The notes beneath the pieces are model-generated. The model ran no database searches. It had not been told where the DNA came from and saw nothing but the letters and a program-made list of their open reading frames with translations. The position numbers and the translations under genes are program-made. A stretch of DNA of 21,856 nt from a bacterium (GTDB lineage: Bacteria > Patescibacteriota > Minisyncoccia > Phycocordibacterales > UBA1550): positions 1-21,856 of the forward strand of contig JAKAMX010000008.1 of the NCBI GenBank assembly GCA_021812665.1. Reading direction: 5' to 3'. Positions 1-6,799 of the stretch are shown here, one piece after another. The first letter of the stretch is position 1. Each line of letters opens with the position of its first letter.

Positions 1-1
1 A

Positions 2-109
2 AGAGACGGCGCGATCGGCTGTATGCGGTGGGAATGTTGTCCGTCGGGCGGATTCTATTCAGGCAACTGGACCACCGAGGGGTTCAGATCGGCCTTCGGG
101 GTCGAGTAA
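2..109 (+). CDS. C-terminal end of an unidentified protein (5' truncated)
   Basis: An open frame enters from the window edge and ends with TAA at 107-109, seven bases before a strong intrinsic terminator. The 35 visible residues are rich in Gly, Trp, Cys and Phe and end in NWTTEGFRSAFGVE. The reading frame is chosen because it runs unbroken to a stop placed just before the terminator. No family is recognised. Its terminator-tight 3' end resembles the small orphan genes elsewhere in the window. Too little is present to assign a function. Confidence 0.5.
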   Translation, partial: RDGAIGCMRWECCPSGGFYSGNWTTEGFRSAFGVE

Positions 110-115
110 ACTTAT

Positions 116-146
116 CGCCGAGCACTGTGTGCTCGGCGGTTTTTTA
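116..146 (+). terminator. Intrinsic terminator after the truncated gene
   Basis: A perfect 10-bp stem (CGCCGAGCAC, 116-125, with GTGCTCGGCG, 129-138) and a TGT loop are followed by a T run at 140-146. It separates the truncated gene from the exonuclease, whose -10 box lies a few bases downstream. Confidence 0.92.
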
Positions 147-149
147 TTA

Positions 150-164
150 TGATATACTTTGCGC
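150..164 (+). promoter_or_regulatory. Extended -10 promoter for the exonuclease gene, nearly leaderless
   Basis: TATACT at 153-158 is preceded by TGA (150-152), giving an extended -10 (TGnTATACT). The ATG at 165 is only 6 nt after the box, so the expected transcript starts at or within a base or two of the start codon. There is no Shine-Dalgarno. Confidence 0.7.
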
Positions 165-881
165 ATGAACGACTTTTTATTTTTTGATACCGAGACAACC
201 GGAAACACAGAGAAAGATGTGCTGTGCCAGATCGCATACAAGCACGGCGTTGTCGAGTTCTCTGAGCTCTACAAGCCGGCAATCCCAATCCCACCTGAAG
301 CAAGCGCCGTGCACCATATCACCAATAAAATGGTAGAAAAGCGCCCAGCGTTCCGCGATAGTATTGAATACCTGCGAACAAAAACATTGTTTGAGAAAGG
401 TGGCGCAATTCCCGTCGCACATAACGCGAAGTTTGATGTGGATATGCTCAAAAAAGAAGGCATCGAAGTCCCCAGGTTCATCTGCACACTTCGCCTCTCA
501 CGCTACCTTGATAAAGAAAACAAAATCCCCCGCTACAACCTGCAGTATCTGCGCTATTTTCTTGGTATAGAGATAGACGCGCAAGCACACGATGCACTCG
601 GTGATGTGAAGGTTCTTGAAGTATTGTTCGAACGTCTCAAGGCCAAAATGATCGAAGAAACCGGTAGTGAAGAGAAAGCGCTTGAAGAAATGCTCGCAGT
701 ATCTGCACGGCCATCGCTCATGCACACCTTCACCTTTGGCAAACACAACGAAAAAACAATCGCAGACGTTGCAAAGATTGATCGCGGCTATCTCGAATGG
801 CTCCTCGCACAAAAGATGCAGAATGAGAATGACGAAGAGGACTGGATCTATACACTGAAACACTATCTAGGTAGAGAATAA
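165..881 (+). CDS. DEDDh 3'-5' exonuclease (DnaQ/ExoX-like)
   Basis: Predicted metal-dependent 3'-5' exonuclease of the DnaQ superfamily, acting on DNA or RNA ends in repair, proofreading or turnover. From the ATG at 165 the protein has 238 residues. Exo I is FFDTETTG (D8, E10), Exo II is AHNAKFD (D91) and Exo III is AHDALGDV (H142, D147), so all five DEDDh residues are present. Residues 185-238 (FTFGKHNEKTIADVAKID, then YLEWLL) form a small C-terminal module resembling the one after the nuclease domain of exodeoxyribonuclease X-like proteins. A TTG two codons upstream (159) is in frame but lies inside the promoter, so ATG 165 is preferred. The gene converges with gmk onto a shared terminator. 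It could be a stand-alone proofreading subunit for the DnaE of this window, but the tail favours an ExoX-like repair nuclease. Confidence 0.88.
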   Translation: MNDFLFFDTETTGNTEKDVLCQIAYKHGVVEFSELYKPAIPIPPEASAVHHITNKMVEKRPAFRDSIEYLRTKTLFEKGGAIPVAHNAKFDVDMLKKEGIEVPRFICTLRLSRYLDKENKIPRYNLQYLRYFLGIEIDAQAHDALGDVKVLEVLFERLKAKMIEETGSEEKALEEMLAVSARPSLMHTFTFGKHNEKTIADVAKIDRGYLEWLLAQKMQNENDEEDWIYTLKHYLGRE

Positions 882-886
882 ACAAA

Positions 887-916
887 AAAAGCCCCGACTT
901 TGCAGTCGGGGCTTTT
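887..916. terminator. Bidirectional terminator between exonuclease and gmk
   Basis: A 9-bp GC-rich stem (GCCCCGACT at 891-899, AGTCGGGGC at 904-912) has an A run on its left and a T run on its right. It can therefore stop transcripts from both converging genes. Confidence 0.92.
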
Positions 917-919
917 CCC

Positions 920-1504
920 TCATTTCTTCTTACGTTTGAGGGAGTAACCAACATTTTTTTCCACGATGTCACAGATCTGCTTGGCTGCTTTTTCGAGCTC
1001 GCCATCACCATTGCTGATGATGTTTTTGATTGCGGGGCTTTTCGCGCCAAGCATCTCTTCACGAAGCGCTTTGATGCGCAATTTGAGCAGTTGCTCGTCC
1101 GTCTCGCGCTGTTTGAGGCGGCGAATGAGCTGAGCCATCGGCGCGGTGAGGAAAAACGTTTGCGCCTCTGGGTACAACTTTGCGATAGCCTCAACTCCCT
1201 GGATGTCCAGAATGAGAAGCACTGCTTCCTTGCAACTGGCTTGGTGGTTGATATCCTCGCGAAGTGTGCCGTACAGGTTCTGGTGAACGGTCGCATGCTC
1301 AGCAAATTCGTGACGTTTCAACCGCGCAAGGAAATTTTCGCGGGGCAAGAAACGATAATGAACGCCGTCGATCTCACCAGGCCGGGGTGCTCGCGTGGTA
1401 CAGGTAATAACCCGCTTCATCGCGATCAGCTGCGACATTGCAGCAACAACTGAAGTTTTTCCGACACCCGAGGGGCCGGCGATCACGAGCAAGCGCTCGC
1501 TCAT
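920..1504 (-). CDS. gmk: Guanylate kinase
   Basis: Phosphorylates GMP (and dGMP) to the diphosphate with ATP, an essential step in guanine nucleotide synthesis in the cytoplasm. The 194 residues match the family's normal length. Visible motifs are the P-loop GPSGVGKT (residues 10-17), the GMP-binding stretch CTTRAPRPGEIDGVHYRF, and the lid and C-terminal segment with several arginines (IRRLKQRETD). The start is supported by a Shine-Dalgarno GGGAGG (1509-1514) 4 nt before the ATG. The gene lies 107 nt downstream of smc on the same strand with no terminator between them, so co-transcription is possible. A 14-bp perfect palindrome sits in its leader. The C-terminus ends in a basic KRKKK tail. 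Confidence 0.96.
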   Translation of the reverse strand: MSERLLVIAGPSGVGKTSVVAAMSQLIAMKRVITCTTRAPRPGEIDGVHYRFLPRENFLARLKRHEFAEHATVHQNLYGTLREDINHQASCKEAVLLILDIQGVEAIAKLYPEAQTFFLTAPMAQLIRRLKQRETDEQLLKLRIKALREEMLGAKSPAIKNIISNGDGELEKAAKQICDIVEKNVGYSLKRKKK

Positions 1505-1527
1505 GGGACCTCCCTTGAAAATGGTTA

Positions 1528-1541
1528 GTAGAACTTTCTAC
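1528..1541. repeat. 14-bp palindrome in the gmk leader
   Basis: GTAGAACTTTCTAC is a perfect inverted repeat (GTAGAA, CT, TTCTAC) 24 nt upstream of the gmk ATG. It could be an operator or a small 5'UTR hairpin. With a 2-nt centre it suits a dimer-binding DNA site better than an RNA loop. Function not known. Confidence 0.45.
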
Positions 1542-1611
1542 AAATAAGACTACCGCAATATAAAAAGAAGTCAAAAGCAAAACTCTCCTTAACCCAAAAT
1601 TACAAAATCGT

Positions 1612-3876
1612 CTACTTTGCGAGCTGTACGGCCTCGTCGAATTTGATCGAAAGCAAACGCGAGATTGCATCTGAGCTCATGGTCACGCCATAAATAATTC
1701 CTGCGCGGCTCATGGTCTCGCGGTTGTGGGTAATAACAATAAGCTGAGAGTACTTTGCGAGGGTTGCCACCATATCGCCATACTTCTTTGAGTTTGCCTC
1801 GTCGAGTGCTGCATCAGTTTCGTCGAGAACCAAAAATGGCGGTGGATTTACTTGTGACACTGCAAAAATAAGTGCGATTGAAGTGAGTGCGCGCTCTCCA
1901 CCTGAAAGCATTTGGAGTCCACGAATCTTTTTGTGAGGAAGAGAAATAGCGACCTCGATTCCCTCTTCTGCCTCCTCTTCATCATCGATATCCTCCGGCA
2001 TATCCTCGGAAATTTCTGTATCAGAACGCTTCTTTTTCTTTTCGTAATAAACATTGAGCGATGCCGAGCCGCCACCAAACATGAGCGCAAAAAATTCGCC
2101 AAACTGTTTGTTGATTTTTGTAATACCTTCTTTAAATTGCGCACCGAGTGCCTCCTGAAGTTCAGCGCATAGTTCGTGTAGTGAGTCAGCACTTTTCTGA
2201 AGGTCATCCAATTCGCGTTCAAGGAATGCATCGCGCTCAACCGAGTCCTGATACTCCTTCATAATATCCTCACCCGAACCACCGCCCATTGCGTCCTCGA
2301 GACGAATCTTCAGGCGCTCTATCTTTTTCCTTCGCGCTTCCTGTTCGCCACGAGATGCCGCTGTAGTACTCTCTGGATCGACGGGCAACTGTGTGTAGTC
2401 GAGGATTGCGCGCCCAACGAGGATTCCACCCTCACGGAGCTCCTCACGAAATGCAACCTCCTCACGACCAAGATTTTCGATGTGCTCGCGAACCATTGAT
2501 AAGCGAAGATTGATTTCCTGCTTTTTCGAACGTGCCTCAAACGAAGCGCGCTCTGCCTCTGTGGTTTCGGTACGCTTGCTCTCGATAACTACCTCAAGTT
2601 TGTGGGCGTTATTTTCAAGTTCACTAATTTTTGCGACAAGCGTTTTTTGTGTATCGAGCAAGGTCGCATGCTCTGTACGAAGTGCTTCGAGCTCCTCAAG
2701 TGCTCGTGTATCTGGTCCTTCGGTGCGTACCTCATCACCACGAAGTGACTCCAAAAACTGCGCCATTCGTGCACGTGCATGACTGAGCACTCCTTTAATA
2801 TGCGAAAAATCATCACTCTTTTCTGCCTGCAAAAATTCGTCGTGAAGTGACTGCGCAAGATCCTCCACCTCGCGCGAGGAGATCATTTTTTCTTGTGGCC
2901 CCTGCTCTTCTGGAACTGCTGTTTTTAAGCGACGCTCTTCATATTCGATCATTCCTTCAAGACGACCGATCTTGTGCGCAAGTGCATCTCTTTCACGACG
3001 GAGGTTGCCCATTTCCTGTCGCACATGCATGAGCTCAGTGTTCTCGGCGCTTTCTGTGTGCTTCGATCCACGTAGCTCTTCTGCGCGTGCCAATGTTTCC
3101 TCTACTGCATGAAGCTCATGATCCAACTTTTCTTTTTCTGTATGAAGCGTCTCGCGGGTGTGCTTGAGGTATGTTTCCTCGCGTTTTAAATAGTCTCCAT
3201 AGAGTCCGGCGAGTTCCTCGCGCATTGATCGTGCTTGTTCCACTTTCTCTACCTGCTTCTTCAAAAACTTTATGTGTGGAGCAATCTCGCGACGAAGCGA
3301 TTCTGTCTGTCGCATGTTCTCCTCAGTTTTCTCGAGCTTCTTTTCGCTCTCGTTTATTTTCCAATGATAGATCTTGAGACCAAGGGCGTCCTCGATCATC
3401 GCTTTGCGCTCCTTTGGAGAAGTATTCAAAATTCTGTCTGCCTCGCCTTGAGAAATGATATGGTGCCCCGATGCGCCGATATGCACCGCTGAAAGAAGCT
3501 CGATAACATCTTTCAAGCGTACCGGAGAATCGTTGATGAAATATTCGCTCGATGCATCACGATGAATTACACGCGCGATGGTCACTTCGTCATAATCAAT
3601 CGGGAAAGATTTGTCACGGTTATCAAAAGAGATAGCGACACGTGCGCGATTTTGCCGCTCCACACTCTTTGAACCATTGAAAATGAGGTCCTCGGTGCGC
3701 TTTCCGCGCATAGACTTGAGCGACTGCTCACCGAGCACAAAGCGGAGTGCTTCAGCAACATTTGATTTACCGGAACCGTTGGGTCCCACGATTGCTGAAA
3801 TTGGCGAATCAAACTCAAAAACGCTCTTGCGAGCGAATGACTTGAACCCAGATATTTCGAGACTTTTAACGCGCAT
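1612..3876 (-). CDS. smc: Short SMC-type chromosome-partition ATPase without a recognisable hinge
   Basis: ABC-type ATPase of the SMC family, which organises and segregates chromosomes as a coiled-coil dimer. Visible features are the N-terminal FKSFARKSVF segment, Walker A GPNGSGKS (31-38), Q-loop ISQGEADRI (Q143), signature LSGGE (657-661), Walker B FLVLDETDAALDE (681-693) and H-loop VITHNR (H717). At 754 residues it is about 400 shorter than typical bacterial SMC (~1150-1200). Between heptad-rich segments around 170-320 and 390-590 there are only about 70 residues, with no glycine-rich hinge domain. An acidic insert (about 618-640) sits just before the signature motif. RecN and SbcC are less likely: the N-terminal motif and the ISQGEADRI/LSGGERALTSIALIF segments are SMC-like. 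No scpA or scpB is present in the window. The -10 TAAAAT lies 8 nt before the ATG. Confidence 0.9.
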   Translation of the reverse strand: MRVKSLEISGFKSFARKSVFEFDSPISAIVGPNGSGKSNVAEALRFVLGEQSLKSMRGKRTEDLIFNGSKSVERQNRARVAISFDNRDKSFPIDYDEVTIARVIHRDASSEYFINDSPVRLKDVIELLSAVHIGASGHHIISQGEADRILNTSPKERKAMIEDALGLKIYHWKINESEKKLEKTEENMRQTESLRREIAPHIKFLKKQVEKVEQARSMREELAGLYGDYLKREETYLKHTRETLHTEKEKLDHELHAVEETLARAEELRGSKHTESAENTELMHVRQEMGNLRRERDALAHKIGRLEGMIEYEERRLKTAVPEEQGPQEKMISSREVEDLAQSLHDEFLQAEKSDDFSHIKGVLSHARARMAQFLESLRGDEVRTEGPDTRALEELEALRTEHATLLDTQKTLVAKISELENNAHKLEVVIESKRTETTEAERASFEARSKKQEINLRLSMVREHIENLGREEVAFREELREGGILVGRAILDYTQLPVDPESTTAASRGEQEARRKKIERLKIRLEDAMGGGSGEDIMKEYQDSVERDAFLERELDDLQKSADSLHELCAELQEALGAQFKEGITKINKQFGEFFALMFGGGSASLNVYYEKKKKRSDTEISEDMPEDIDDEEEAEEGIEVAISLPHKKIRGLQMLSGGERALTSIALIFAVSQVNPPPFLVLDETDAALDEANSKKYGDMVATLAKYSQLIVITHNRETMSRAGIIYGVTMSSDAISRLLSIKFDEAVQLAK

Positions 3877-3893
3877 TATTTGCTATTTTACCA
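3877..3893 (-). promoter_or_regulatory. Extended -10 promoter of smc, nearly leaderless
   Basis: On the minus strand TGG-TAAAAT (3893 to 3885) is an extended -10, followed by 8 nt and then the smc ATG at 3876. The predicted start site leaves one or two leader bases and no Shine-Dalgarno. Confidence 0.65.
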
Positions 3894-3912
3894 TATCCTG
3901 TCGCCTGATGCG

Positions 3913-3946
3913 ACAAAAAGAAAGGGCTGCCATCGGCAACCCTTTT
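3913..3946 (-). terminator. Intrinsic terminator of the two-TM protein gene
   Basis: Read on the minus strand, AAAGGGTTGCC (3946 side) and GGCAGCCCTTT form an 11-bp stem with one G-U pair and a GAT loop, followed by CTTTTTG. It lies 20-50 nt after the stop codon at 3968. Confidence 0.88.
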
Positions 3947-3967
3947 GGGAAATCGTCTTGTTCGACG

Positions 3968-4468
3968 TTAGTCGTAGAAACCAACAAACCACATGCCAGC
4001 CGATACAAGCGCCATGACGAGGCTCATGATGAAGCCCCAAGCAAACCCAGAGTTGCTGGGATATCGGCTGATGCCAGCCGGCTTGGTCACTGTTTCGCCA
4101 TCCTTTCCGCTGTGATCGAGGAGCGTCTGCCGCAGTTTAAGCAGCAGGTTCGATCGCTCGAGCTGCGAAGTTTCCGGCTTCACCTTCTCCAGCTCTTCGA
4201 GGGAGCTCTTGAGGTTGACGTACCAGAAGCCTAGATCTTCGTCGGGGGTGTTGTAGAACACGGACGTATAACCACTGGTCATTCCGTTGTCCTCGATGTA
4301 CTTGACGGACACCTTGAGCTCCTGGATAGCGAGCTGGATGGTGTTCGCGTCAGCGGCCCTCTTCAGATGGCCACCGCAGTCACGGTTGAACATGACCGTC
4401 CTGAAACCAACGATGGTCAGCCAGATCACGAGCGGGATGAAAAACAGAGTTCCGAGGAACTTTTTCAT
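3968..4468 (-). CDS. Small protein with N- and C-terminal membrane segments, unknown function
   Basis: 166 residues. Hydrophobic segments lie at about 4-26 and about 143-164, and the middle is a soluble, probably helical region. That region contains RAADANTIQLAIQELKVSV, then GYTSVFYNTPDEDLGFWY and NLKSSLEELEKV. The TPDED/FWY pattern looks like a conserved family signature, but I cannot name a family or function. The topology suggests both ends are membrane-embedded. The gene is a complete single unit: TTGACA/TATGAT promoter, AAGGAG Shine-Dalgarno 8 nt before the ATG, and a terminator. This contrasts with the leader-poor core genes around it. Confidence 0.8.
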   Translation of the reverse strand: MKKFLGTLFFIPLVIWLTIVGFRTVMFNRDCGGHLKRAADANTIQLAIQELKVSVKYIEDNGMTSGYTSVFYNTPDEDLGFWYVNLKSSLEELEKVKPETSQLERSNLLLKLRQTLLDHSGKDGETVTKPAGISRYPSNSGFAWGFIMSLVMALVSAGMWFVGFYD

Positions 4469-4543
4469 GAGACTTTCTCCTTGTGAAAGGTGCGGTTCTC
4501 GACGGCGACGTTGCCGAAGAGTTATTTTGATAATTCTTTCGCA

Positions 4544-4572
4544 ATCATACTAGTAAATGTATGTTTTGTCAA
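4544..4572 (-). promoter_or_regulatory. Consensus -35/-10 promoter for the two-TM protein gene
   Basis: On the minus strand TTGACA (4572-4567), a 17-bp spacer and TATGAT (4549-4544) give a near-perfect housekeeping promoter. The leader to the ATG at 4468 is about 70 nt. Confidence 0.85.
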
Positions 4573-4582
4573 TATGTGGCGC

Positions 4583-4613
4583 AAAAAGAAAAGGCCGCTG
4601 CGGGCGACCTTCT
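4583..4613 (-). terminator. Intrinsic terminator after the six-cysteine mini-gene
   Basis: On the minus strand AAGGTCGC (4611-4604) pairs with GCGGCCTT (4598-4591) in an 8-bp stem with one G-U pair, followed by TTCTTTTT. It separates this gene from the next promoter on the same strand. Confidence 0.85.
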
Positions 4614-4641
4614 TGAATTCATATTTTGTGCTCGATTGTGA

Positions 4642-4791
4642 TCAGAGCAGTTCCTCGCACTCGGGGCAATGGAAATGCTCCCCCTCGCTCTGCTTGGAGC
4701 AGTCGGGATCCTCGCACTTCACCTTTGCCACCTGGATACGCGGGCATTCGTCGTTGCCGCAGTACCCGACCTCGTTCATTTTGATACCCAC
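4642..4791 (-). CDS. Six-cysteine mini-protein, probable zinc ribbon
   Basis: A short gene encodes 45 residues from the ATG at 4779, or 49 from the in-frame GTG at 4791. GTG is preferred because AGGAGG ends 4 nt before it, while the ATG is 16 nt away. The sequence has YCGNDEC, KCEDPDC and HCPEC, that is two C-x4-C pairs and one C-x2-C pair, with two nearby histidines. This suits binding of one or two zinc ions. It is acidic and soluble. A promoter lies upstream and a terminator just after the TGA stop, so it forms a separate unit. Function is unknown; small adaptor or nucleic-acid-binding roles are possible but not shown. Confidence 0.72.
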   Translation of the reverse strand: MGIKMNEVGYCGNDECPRIQVAKVKCEDPDCSKQSEGEHFHCPECEELL

Positions 4792-4820
4792 AGTCCCTCC
4801 TGAGAAGTTATCCTTTCGTC

Positions 4821-4849
4821 ACACTATGCCAACAGGCACAAATGGTCAA
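4821..4849 (-). promoter_or_regulatory. Promoter for the six-cysteine mini-gene
   Basis: On the minus strand TTGACC (4849-4844), a 17-bp spacer and TAGTGT (4826-4821) are spaced as for the main sigma factor. The -10 match is weak (TAnnnT). The expected start is near 4814. Confidence 0.55.
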
Positions 4850-4861
4850 GTGACCCAACTG

Positions 4862-5563
4862 TTATTTCCCCCACCCTTTCTTCTTGAGCCCATCAGCGGC
4901 TGCAGCCTGCTCTGCGTCTTGCTTGGACTTCCCCTCACCAGTACCAATCAAATCGTTTTCAAGAAATACTCCAACGGTAAACTTTTTATCATGGTCTGGT
5001 CCTTCTTCTTTGAGAACTTTGTACGAAGGAGTAATGCCGGTATGCTCCTGTGCTTCTTCTTGGAAGAAACTCTTTGAGTCGCGCCAGAGTTCTTTCTTTA
5101 CGATCTCCTCAGTCTTTGGCATTAAAAATTTCTTCAAAAACGCATCAGCAACTACATATCCCTGGTCGAGATAAATCGCTCCAACGAGTGCTTCAAACGC
5201 ATTGGCGAGAATAATCTCGCGCGCTTTGGTACCACGGTCTTTTGCTTCGCCTTTTGACATCAGTAGAAATGGCTCCATGCCAATCTCGATTCCCAAGTTA
5301 CCAAGCGTCACTGCATTCACGAGCGCCGCACGATAGCTGGTCAAATCCCCTTCGTCTGATTTTGGATATTTTTTATATAAAAAGTCTGTAGTTGAAAGTT
5401 CAACAACCGCGTCACCCAAAAACTCGAGTCGTTCATTGTGCTCGAGGCCGCGCTCACGTGTCTCATTGATATACGAGCGATGCGTAAAAGCTTCACGCAA
5501 AAGAGCGCGATCTTTAAACTGAATGCCTATCTTTTCTTCGAATGCGCCAAACTTTTCTTGCAT
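4862..5563 (-). CDS. rnc: Ribonuclease III
   Basis: Double-strand-specific endoribonuclease that processes rRNA precursors and structured mRNAs. The 233 residues match the family's usual length. The signature NERLEFLGDAVVEL (43-56) holds E47 and D51. The second metal site is LANAFEALVGAIYLD (N121, E124; many homologues have Asp at the first position). Residues about 165-230 form a double-stranded RNA-binding domain ending in GEGKSKQDAEQAAAADGL. The ATG lies 7 nt after the stop of the NusB-Nudix gene, so the two are almost certainly translated from one message. No terminator is seen between rnc and the mini-gene that follows. Confidence 0.96.
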   Translation of the reverse strand: MQEKFGAFEEKIGIQFKDRALLREAFTHRSYINETRERGLEHNERLEFLGDAVVELSTTDFLYKKYPKSDEGDLTSYRAALVNAVTLGNLGIEIGMEPFLLMSKGEAKDRGTKAREIILANAFEALVGAIYLDQGYVVADAFLKKFLMPKTEEIVKKELWRDSKSFFQEEAQEHTGITPSYKVLKEEGPDHDKKFTVGVFLENDLIGTGEGKSKQDAEQAAAADGLKKKGWGK

Positions 5564-5570
5564 GATAAAT

Positions 5571-6479
5571 CTATTTCTTTAGTAATGTGGTGACTGCTTT
5601 AGTCAAAATAGGGAGCATGTCGTCGTACAGGTTGAGATCGAGGATGTCTGCGAGCTTCCACCACTTTGCATCATCGAGGCCTCCTCCTGTTTTCTGAAGT
5701 GCAATCTCGTGATATGGTGCCTCCGCCAAGAAGTAGCGCACATGCTTGAGCATTTTCCCTTTTTCTGGATGGGATGCAACGTATTCGTTCTCTCCAAGGA
5801 GCTCGCCGATTGTTACCGGCAAGCCAATCTCTTCATTCACGATACGCGTAAGCGCTTGTTCATCATCCTCCCCTTCTTTGTAGTGTCCTTTTGAAAGCGT
5901 CCAATGACCAAAAATGTCATGCACGAGACCGAGAAATACTTCGTCGCCCTCGCGTGCATACACCACTGCACCACCGAGCTTATCGAGTGGAAGAGTCTTT
6001 GGGTCTATGACTTCTTGTGGATGCTTTTTTTTACTTACCTCATCTTTTCCTGGCTCACCAAGTCCTTTATACACGGCACCAAGTACGCCGTTCACAAATT
6101 TTCCGCTCGTCTCGCCGCCGTATATTTTTGCGAGCTCAATGGCTTCGTTGATGGCAACCTTCGCAGGCACCTGAGTGCGGTCCTCAAAAAGGAGCTCGTA
6201 CAAACCGAGACGCAAAATATTACGATCTACAATTGCGATCTTTTCAATCGGCCAATCGGGAGCAGCTTTTTGAATAATATCATCGAGCTGTGGGCGCTTT
6301 TCAAAAACGCCACGGAGGAGCTTGCGCATAAACGCGAGATCATGAACTCCGGGAGCAAATTCTTCTGCATCGCGAACGAGAGACTTTTCAATTTCGAGAT
6401 CCGTCAAAGCACCTCCACGAAAATCCCATTCGTAAAGGACTTGCATAACAATACTTCTGGAAAGGTGCCTATTGGCCAT
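5571..6479 (-). CDS. nusB: NusB-Nudix fusion protein
   Basis: Residues 1-140 are a complete NusB domain: the N-terminal RSIVMQVLYEWDF helix, central DWPIEKIAIVDRNILRLGLYEL, and C-terminal PAKVAINEAIELAKIYG with SGKFVNGVLGAVYK. NusB with NusE (S10) binds boxA RNA in antitermination of rRNA transcription. A Lys/Glu-rich linker (about 141-166) leads to a Nudix hydrolase domain (167-302, roughly 5574-5981). Its Nudix box spans 198-220 with G198, E204, R212, E216, E217, G219 and L220; the usual Glu after the Arg is Ile213. GHWTLSKGH resembles the GxWxLPKGH of dinucleoside-polyphosphate Nudix enzymes. The frame is continuous, so this is a true fusion. NusB normally has about 140 residues. It lies 57 nt after rpmF and 7 nt before rnc, which fits a ribosome and rRNA maturation operon. 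Confidence 0.9.
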   Translation of the reverse strand: MANRHLSRSIVMQVLYEWDFRGGALTDLEIEKSLVRDAEEFAPGVHDLAFMRKLLRGVFEKRPQLDDIIQKAAPDWPIEKIAIVDRNILRLGLYELLFEDRTQVPAKVAINEAIELAKIYGGETSGKFVNGVLGAVYKGLGEPGKDEVSKKKHPQEVIDPKTLPLDKLGGAVVYAREGDEVFLGLVHDIFGHWTLSKGHYKEGEDDEQALTRIVNEEIGLPVTIGELLGENEYVASHPEKGKMLKHVRYFLAEAPYHEIALQKTGGGLDDAKWWKLADILDLNLYDDMLPILTKAVTTLLKK

Positions 6480-6536
6480 AATGATCGTGATTTAAAAAGT
6501 GCTAAGCGAAACAAAAGAAAACAGCAGCAAGTAATG

Positions 6537-6761
6537 CTACTTTGCTGCCGCCTTCTTTGCTACTTTCTTGTCGGTCTTTGCGGCAGTTTTTGCCATCTTT
6601 AGAACCGCTTTACCGCGGTATGTTCCGCAGTTTGTGCAAACAGTGTGACGCAAGTGAAGCGCTGAACACTTTACACACTTGGAGAGGCGTGCTCCCTCGA
6701 GCGCGTGGTGCGAACGGCGATTTGCCGTATGCGCGCGTGTATGTCTCATTCGTACTACCAT
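6537..6761 (-). CDS. rpmF: Ribosomal protein bL32 with Lys/Ala-rich tail
   Basis: Small zinc-binding protein of the large ribosomal subunit. The 74 residues start MVVRMRHTRAHTANRRSHHAL, the basic N-terminus of bL32, followed by the zinc ribbon CVKC and CTNCG and an RGKAVLKM strand. A low-complexity tail of Lys and Ala (about 57-74) extends beyond the usual end. The start at 6761 is chosen because a -10 box lies 9 nt upstream; an open frame continues further upstream but would run through the promoter. It heads the rpmF-nusB-rnc group with no terminator before nusB. Confidence 0.93.
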   Translation of the reverse strand: MVVRMRHTRAHTANRRSHHALEGARLSKCVKCSALHLRHTVCTNCGTYRGKAVLKMAKTAAKTDKKVAKKAAAK

Positions 6762-6770
6762 AGTTGCCAC

Positions 6771-6799
6771 AATATAGCAGAGCGGCCGCAAAAAATCAA
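6771..6799 (-). promoter_or_regulatory. rpmF promoter whose -35 box lies at the tip of inverted-repeat element A
   Basis: On the minus strand TTGATT (6799-6794), a 17-bp spacer ending in TGC, and TATATT (6776-6771) form a -35 plus extended -10. The ATG is 9 nt after the -10, so the leader is only a few bases. The TTGATT directly abuts the GGGGG end of the repeat arm. Confidence 0.78.

Noticed and set aside
730..1305. Minus-strand open frame (191 codons) overlapping gmk and the exonuclease end
   Set aside because: Runs through the bidirectional terminator and is a shadow frame of gmk; the product is Ser/Arg-rich without motifs.
3611..4234. Plus-strand open frame (207 codons) spanning the smc start and the two-TM gene
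   Set aside because: Crosses the smc promoter and a minus-strand terminator, and is antisense to two supported genes.
4642..4644. TGA recoding as in some Candidate Phyla Radiation lineages (code 25)
   Set aside because: The TGA ending the six-cysteine gene is followed shortly by a terminator, and the core genes need no in-frame TGA, so the standard bacterial code fits.
4490..5077. Plus-strand open frame (195 codons) across the mini-gene region
   Set aside because: Passes through two minus-strand promoters, a terminator and the rnc 3' end; no start signals.
5904..6602. Long plus-strand open frame (232 codons) opposite the NusB-Nudix gene
   Set aside because: Antisense to a gene with clear NusB and Nudix motifs; its own translation shows no domain and it has no start signals.
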